9,921 bases of DNA from Actinobacteria bacterium ATB1 (GTDB lineage Bacteria; Actinomycetota; Acidimicrobiia; UBA2766): the NCBI GenBank assembly GCA_021404985.1, contig QWHP01000072.1, forward strand, positions 1 to 9,921, in the 5' to 3' direction. The position numbers were made by a program, and so were the translations under genes. Numbering within the stretch: position 1 is the stretch's first letter; each line of letters starts with the position of its first letter. A model generated the notes under the pieces. That model was not told where the DNA came from. It did not search any database and saw only the letters and a list, made by a program, of their open reading frames with translations. Below are positions 7,020 to 9,921 of this stretch, one piece after another.

Positions 7020-7387
7020 GGGTCGAGGTTGTGGAGGTGTGCCGGCCGAACCGCCAGCGACGGCGCCGCCAGGGCGAGTCGGACCCAACCGATGCGGCCG
7101 ACGTCGAGGCGATCCGCGTCCTGGCCGTCGCGAAACGTTCCGCTCGTTCCCAGCGCAGGGCAGCGCTCACCAGGATGCACCTCCTGATCATCGCCGGCCC
7201 GACGAGCTCCGGGGCCGTCTCCGAGGCGTGGCCATCGGAGAGATCGTCTCGACCGGGGCCGGGTTCCGAGCCGAGATGACATCAGATACGGTCCTTGTGA
7301 CCACGAAAGAGACGTTGCGGTCCCTGGCACGACGCGTCCGGGTCTTGGACGTCGACCTCACCCGAGCTCAACACGTCCAGCACCCGG

Positions 7388-7407
7388 CGCGTTTGCGCGG
7401 AAACGCG
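7388..7407. repeat. Palindrome copy 2 (consensus CGCGTTTCCGCGGAAACGCG)
   Basis: The sequence CGCGTTTGCGCGGAAACGCG has one mismatched pair (7395/7400). The palindrome extends by one more pair on each side, to 7387-7408. Each copy differs from a perfect consensus palindrome at a single base, and the two copies differ from each other at two. Confidence 0.7.
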
Positions 7408-7459
7408 CGCGTACATCTGTCGCATCCAGGTTCAGGTTCGGCGCGAGCCACCAACGACA

Positions 7460-7475
7460 GAAACCGAAACGAAAC
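7460..7475 (+). repeat. Three tandem GAAAC units
   Basis: GAAAC occurs at 7460-7464, 7466-7470 and 7471-7475, all in one orientation. The same pentamer forms the arm of both palindromes at 7012-7016 and 7400-7404, and also occurs at 7132-7136. Confidence 0.5.
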
Positions 7476-7584
7476 GCTTGACATCAAGTACGAGCGTCGG
7501 AAGCGCGCGTGGTGTCTCGTCTGCATCGCCTCTCTCGGTTCAGGTGGGGAGGAGTCGGTCTATGCGTTCGCGTCCGGCGAGTTC

Positions 7585-7620
7585 GGGCTGGGTCCAGGGC
7601 CAGGCTGGGTCGGGCTGGGG
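7585..7620 (+). other. G-rich tract with G-quadruplex potential
   Basis: Six runs of three or four G lie at 7585-7587, 7590-7592, 7597-7599, 7607-7609, 7612-7614 and 7617-7620, separated by 2, 4, 7, 2 and 2 bases. Any four successive runs satisfy the G3+N1-7 pattern. GGCTGGG is repeated three times (7586, 7603, 7613). Confidence 0.5.
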
Positions 7621-7661
7621 CAGCGTCCCGTGAGTATGCAGAAGCCCCCGGGAGGATCGCC

Positions 7662-7670
7662 TGCTACATT
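7662..7670 (+). promoter_or_regulatory. Possible extended -10 promoter of tRNA-His
   Basis: TGCTACATT fits an extended -10 (TGnTAnnnT). Transcription would begin near 7677, giving a leader of about 40 nt before the mature tRNA. No good -35 box is visible. Confidence 0.35.
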
Positions 7671-7718
7671 TCCTCGGTACTCGCGGCCGTTGCCGTGTTC
7701 CGCTGCCGGCGGACCCTG

Positions 7719-7795
7719 GTGGCTGTAGCTCAGATGGTTAGAGCGCCGGGTTGTGGTCCCGGAGGCCGGGGGTTCGAATCCCCTCAGTCACCCCA
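7719..7795 (+). tRNA. tRNA-His(GTG)
   Basis: Full cloverleaf. The acceptor stem GTGGCTG (7719-7725) pairs with CAGTCAC (7785-7791), with one G-T. The D arm is GCTCAGATGGTTAGAGC. The anticodon stem CCGGG/CCCGG encloses loop TTGTGGT with anticodon GTG at 7753-7755. The T arm is GGGGG-TTCGAAT-CCCCT. The discriminator is C7792, and CCA is encoded at 7793-7795. G at 7718 can pair with C73 as the extra G-1 that histidyl-tRNA synthetase requires, confirming histidine identity. Confidence 0.97.
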
Positions 7796-7805
7796 GAAGC
7801 TCGCT

Positions 7806-7831
7806 GTTGCACTCACCGGTCCAGGTGCAAC
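7806..7831. terminator. Hairpin between convergent tRNA-His and ATPase gene
   Basis: GTTGCAC (7806-7812) and GTGCAAC (7825-7831) are exact reverse complements around a 12-nt loop that itself contains ACCGGT. The repeat starts 11 bp after the tRNA CCA and spans the ATPase stop codon. A second compact hairpin GCGGCG-CCTG-CGCCGC follows at 7834-7849. Neither has a T-tract, so a shared terminator is plausible but unproven. Confidence 0.4.
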
Positions 7832-9921
7832 CTGCGGCGCCTGCGCCGCTTGTGAAGCGTGTCCCCGACGAGGAGCGCCGGCACGGCGCCGAGGGCCAGC
7901 GTCCACCCGAGAGTGCTGGGTGGCGCTTGACGCATGACGTCGGCCACCGGCTCCACGTAGAGCAGCAGCGCGAGCAGCACCAGCTCGGCGGCGACACCCC
8001 AGAGCACGAGACGGTTCGTGGTCCACCCCAACGACCAAGGCGGCCTGACAGAGGACCTGCACGCGAATGCGTTGGCTGCCTGCCCGAGAACCACGGCAGC
8101 GAAGGCACCACCCGATGCCGTGGCGAGCAGCTTCGCCGAAGGGTCGTCCCCGAACCCCCAACCTCCGACAACGAGGACGGCGAGGAAGGCGAACATCGAC
8201 ACAGCCGCCTCGGTCGGACCGAGCCGTCCGAAGACACGAAGGAGGACGTTGCGGTCGATCAGATGTCCGGACACGGGTGGCCGGTCGAGGACGTGGGGTG
8301 GCGGTTGCTCGGCACCGAGGGCGACGGCTGGGAGCGTGTCGGTCCCGACGTCGAGTGCCAGGACCTGAAGGACCGTCAGCGCAAGGGGGATCTGCCCTGC
8401 CGACAGCGCCCAGACCACGAACGGGGTGAGCTCAGCGACGTTGTCGGTCAGGTGGTACGTGAGGAAGCGCCTGATGTTGTGGAACGTCGCACGGCCCTGC
8501 TCGATCGCCGCAACGATGGTCGCGAAGTCGTCGTCGAGGAGAACGAGGTCACTCGCCTCGCGTGCGACGTCAGTCCCCGAACGACCCATTGCGACACCGA
8601 TGTCGGCCTCTTGGAGCGCCGGACCGTCGTTCACCCCGTCACCAGTCATCGCCACGACATGGCCGTGCAGGTGGAGAGCCTGCGCGATGCGGAGCTTGTC
8701 CTCGGGATCGACCCGGCTCAGAACCACACCGTCGCGGTCGACGACTTCCGCGAGCTCCCCGAGGTCCTCGGGAAGGTCAGCGCCCGTGAACACGCAAGCT
8801 TCTTCGGCCGAAAGCCCGACCTCCCGGGCGATTGCGGCCGCGGTCGACGGATGGTCCCCGGTCACCATCGCCACCTTGATACCCGCGGTGCGACAGGCTG
8901 CGAGCGACTCCGCGACGTCGTGGCGCGGCGGATCCTCCAGCCCGACGAGGCCGAGCAGCGTGAGTTCCCTCTCGGCCTGTGCCGCTTCAGTGGGGATCTC
9001 ATCGCCGCGCCGGCGTCCCGCCACTGCCAGGACGCGCAGTCCCCTGCCGGTCATCTCTCCAAGTGCTTCGGAAGCGCCGGCCGTCCCTGCGATGCAGAGG
9101 GGGAGGACGGTGTCCGGTGCCCCCTTCACGAGGATCTCGTCCTGCGTGACGATGGACATCCGCCTTCGCCGGGGGTCGAACGGGAAGCGACGCAGCTCGT
9201 TGCTTCCGTCACGCTCCACCGCAACCGCGAGGCGGCGTGCCAGAACGTCGAGGGCCGCCTCCATCGGGTCGCCCTGGGCTTCCCAGCTTCCGTTGCGCTC
9301 CACAGCATGCCCCGTAGAACAGCGCGCTCCGACTCTGGCGACAGCCTCGACGGCCCCTCGTGCGTGCTCCCCACTCGAGGTGACGTCGGCAACCGGTTCG
9401 TACCCGGTCCCGGCGACCTGTGCGCGCCCGTCCGGTGTCCATACCTCGACGACCGCCATGCGGTTCTCCGTGAGGGTGCCCGTCTTGTCGGTACAGATGA
9501 AGGTCACGGACCCGAGCGTCTCGACCGACTCGAGCCGCCGGACAAGGGCGTTGCGCTCCGCCATCTGCTGCGCCCCGCCGGCGAGCGAGAGCGTGACCGT
9601 GGGCAGGAGGCCCTCCGGAACCAGAGCCACGGTGACCCCGATCGCGAAGAGGAATGCGTCCCGGACCGAGATGTCGAGCACGAGGGACAGGAGGAAGAAC
9701 AGGGCTCCTATCGACAGGGCGATCGTTGCGATGTACCTCACGACGCGCCTGAGTTCGCGCGCGAGAGGGCTCGGGGGCCGGCGAGTGGCCCGCGTCAGGG
9801 CAGCGATGTCGGCAAGCCGGGTGGACCGTCCCGTGGCCGTGACCGATGCCCGCCCCTCCCCTTCGACCACGAACGTTCCGGCGTACACGACTTCATTTCC
9901 GTCGACAGGTACGGGGATGCT
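7813..9921 (-). CDS. P-type cation-transporting ATPase, P2 class (5' end outside window)
   Basis: An ATP-driven ion pump of the inner membrane. The 702 C-terminal residues lie here and the frame is open at the right edge, beginning SIPVPVDGNE, probably just after the TGE of the actuator-domain TGES loop. In order: end of the A domain (VVYAGTFVVEGEG), membrane helices 3 and 4 (LFAIGVTVALVPEGLLPTVT), the phosphorylation site CTDKTGTLT (Asp codon 9489-9487), KGAPDTVLP in the nucleotide-binding domain, TGDHP, and the hinge TGDGVND (8646-8626). Helices 5 to 10 follow, and the protein ends THKRRRRRR-like (HKRRRRRRLHLDR). Ion-site residues LTDNVAELTPF (TM5) and LDVGTDTLPA (TM6) are closest to the Na,K-ATPase type, but the ion cannot be named. 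GTG at 9888 is internal, not the start. It converges on tRNA-His. Confidence 0.95.
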   Translation of the reverse strand, partial: SIPVPVDGNEVVYAGTFVVEGEGRASVTATGRSTRLADIAALTRATRRPPSPLARELRRVVRYIATIALSIGALFFLLSLVLDISVRDAFLFAIGVTVALVPEGLLPTVTLSLAGGAQQMAERNALVRRLESVETLGSVTFICTDKTGTLTENRMAVVEVWTPDGRAQVAGTGYEPVADVTSSGEHARGAVEAVARVGARCSTGHAVERNGSWEAQGDPMEAALDVLARRLAVAVERDGSNELRRFPFDPRRRRMSIVTQDEILVKGAPDTVLPLCIAGTAGASEALGEMTGRGLRVLAVAGRRRGDEIPTEAAQAERELTLLGLVGLEDPPRHDVAESLAACRTAGIKVAMVTGDHPSTAAAIAREVGLSAEEACVFTGADLPEDLGELAEVVDRDGVVLSRVDPEDKLRIAQALHLHGHVVAMTGDGVNDGPALQEADIGVAMGRSGTDVAREASDLVLLDDDFATIVAAIEQGRATFHNIRRFLTYHLTDNVAELTPFVVWALSAGQIPLALTVLQVLALDVGTDTLPAVALGAEQPPPHVLDRPPVSGHLIDRNVLLRVFGRLGPTEAAVSMFAFLAVLVVGGWGFGDDPSAKLLATASGGAFAAVVLGQAANAFACRSSVRPPWSLGWTTNRLVLWGVAAELVLLALLLYVEPVADVMRQAPPSTLGWTLALGAVPALLVGDTLHKRRRRRRLHLDR

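Larger units (their letters stand above)
6915..7717. other. Gene-free stretch of about 800 bp upstream of tRNA-His
   Basis: Several frames stay open here because of high GC, but none gives a recognisable domain, a good ribosome binding site and consistent composition together. The stretch contains a possible terminator (6925-6958), two related 20-bp palindromes (7000-7019, 7388-7407), tandem GAAAC units (7460-7475), a CTTGA-CA-TCAAG inverted repeat (7477-7488), a G-rich tract (7585-7620) and a possible tRNA promoter (7662-7670). It may be a decayed gene region, a regulatory region or an unannotated RNA locus. I cannot choose between these. Confidence 0.6.

Noticed and set aside
7176..7214. 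MHLLIIAGPTSSG on the + strand, resembling the start of a P-loop kinase or transferase
   Set aside because: The expected lysine of the P-loop is missing (GPTSSGAV), and the frame ends soon after in non-protein-like sequence.
6911..7330. A 139-codon open frame on the minus strand over the gene-free stretch
   Set aside because: No recognisable domain, no ribosome binding site, and it starts inside low-information sequence. A faint resemblance to decayed mobile-element sequence could not be supported.
7039..7728. A 229-codon open frame on the + strand, with an internal ATG at 7275 (MTSDTVLVTTKETLRSLARR)
   Set aside because: It runs into the tRNA-His gene, has no ribosome binding site, its composition changes along its length, and its second half reads like translated G-rich repeats. 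The internal ATG part is the only piece with a protein-like look.
7760..7795. The 3' half of tRNA-His as an integration (att) site
   Set aside because: I found no second copy of the tRNA 3' end in the window, no integrase, and ordinary chromosomal genes on both sides.

Overview
The window is a high-GC bacterial chromosome segment that carries mostly housekeeping genes. GC-rich third codon positions, ATG/GTG/TTG starts, a bacterioferritin, a cysteine-free bL31 and -10-like TAnnnT motifs placed for leaderless transcription all suggest an actinobacterium-like organism. I cannot fix the lineage from sequence alone. I see no prophage, transposase, CRISPR array or defence cassette.

Left part (1-4024): the C-terminal 96 residues of a bacterioferritin (+) run tail-to-tail into a minus-strand group. 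In transcription order this group is a HINT-type HIT protein (3943-3581), ribosomal protein bL31 type B (3481-3155) and full-length glycine decarboxylase GcvP (from about 3158 down to 306). The conserved N-terminus of GcvP is encoded upstream of its first ATG. The best start is a CTG that overlaps the bL31 stop codon as CTGA, behind a good Shine-Dalgarno sequence.

Middle (3998-6914): a perfect 10-bp inverted repeat lies in the divergent gap before lysS (+, class II lysyl-tRNA synthetase). lysS overlaps by 29 bp the 3' end of a minus-strand alpha/beta hydrolase. Divergent from the hydrolase is a small two-helix membrane protein of unknown function.

Right part (6915-9921): about 800 bp without a convincing gene precede a tRNA-His(GTG) gene. 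This stretch holds two near-perfect copies of a 20-bp palindrome, a run of GAAAC half-sites and a G-quadruplex-type G-rich tract, and is the least ordinary part of the window. A minus-strand P-type cation ATPase converges on the tRNA and is cut by the right edge. Its membrane residues resemble the Na,K-ATPase branch rather than SERCA.

The genes do not form one pathway. They cover iron storage, one-carbon/glycine catabolism, translation (bL31, LysRS, tRNA-His), nucleotide phosphoramidate hydrolysis and ion transport. I found no obvious new multi-gene system. The points worth following are the CTG/CTGA coupling of bL31 to GcvP and the palindromes with the half-site cluster upstream of tRNA-His.
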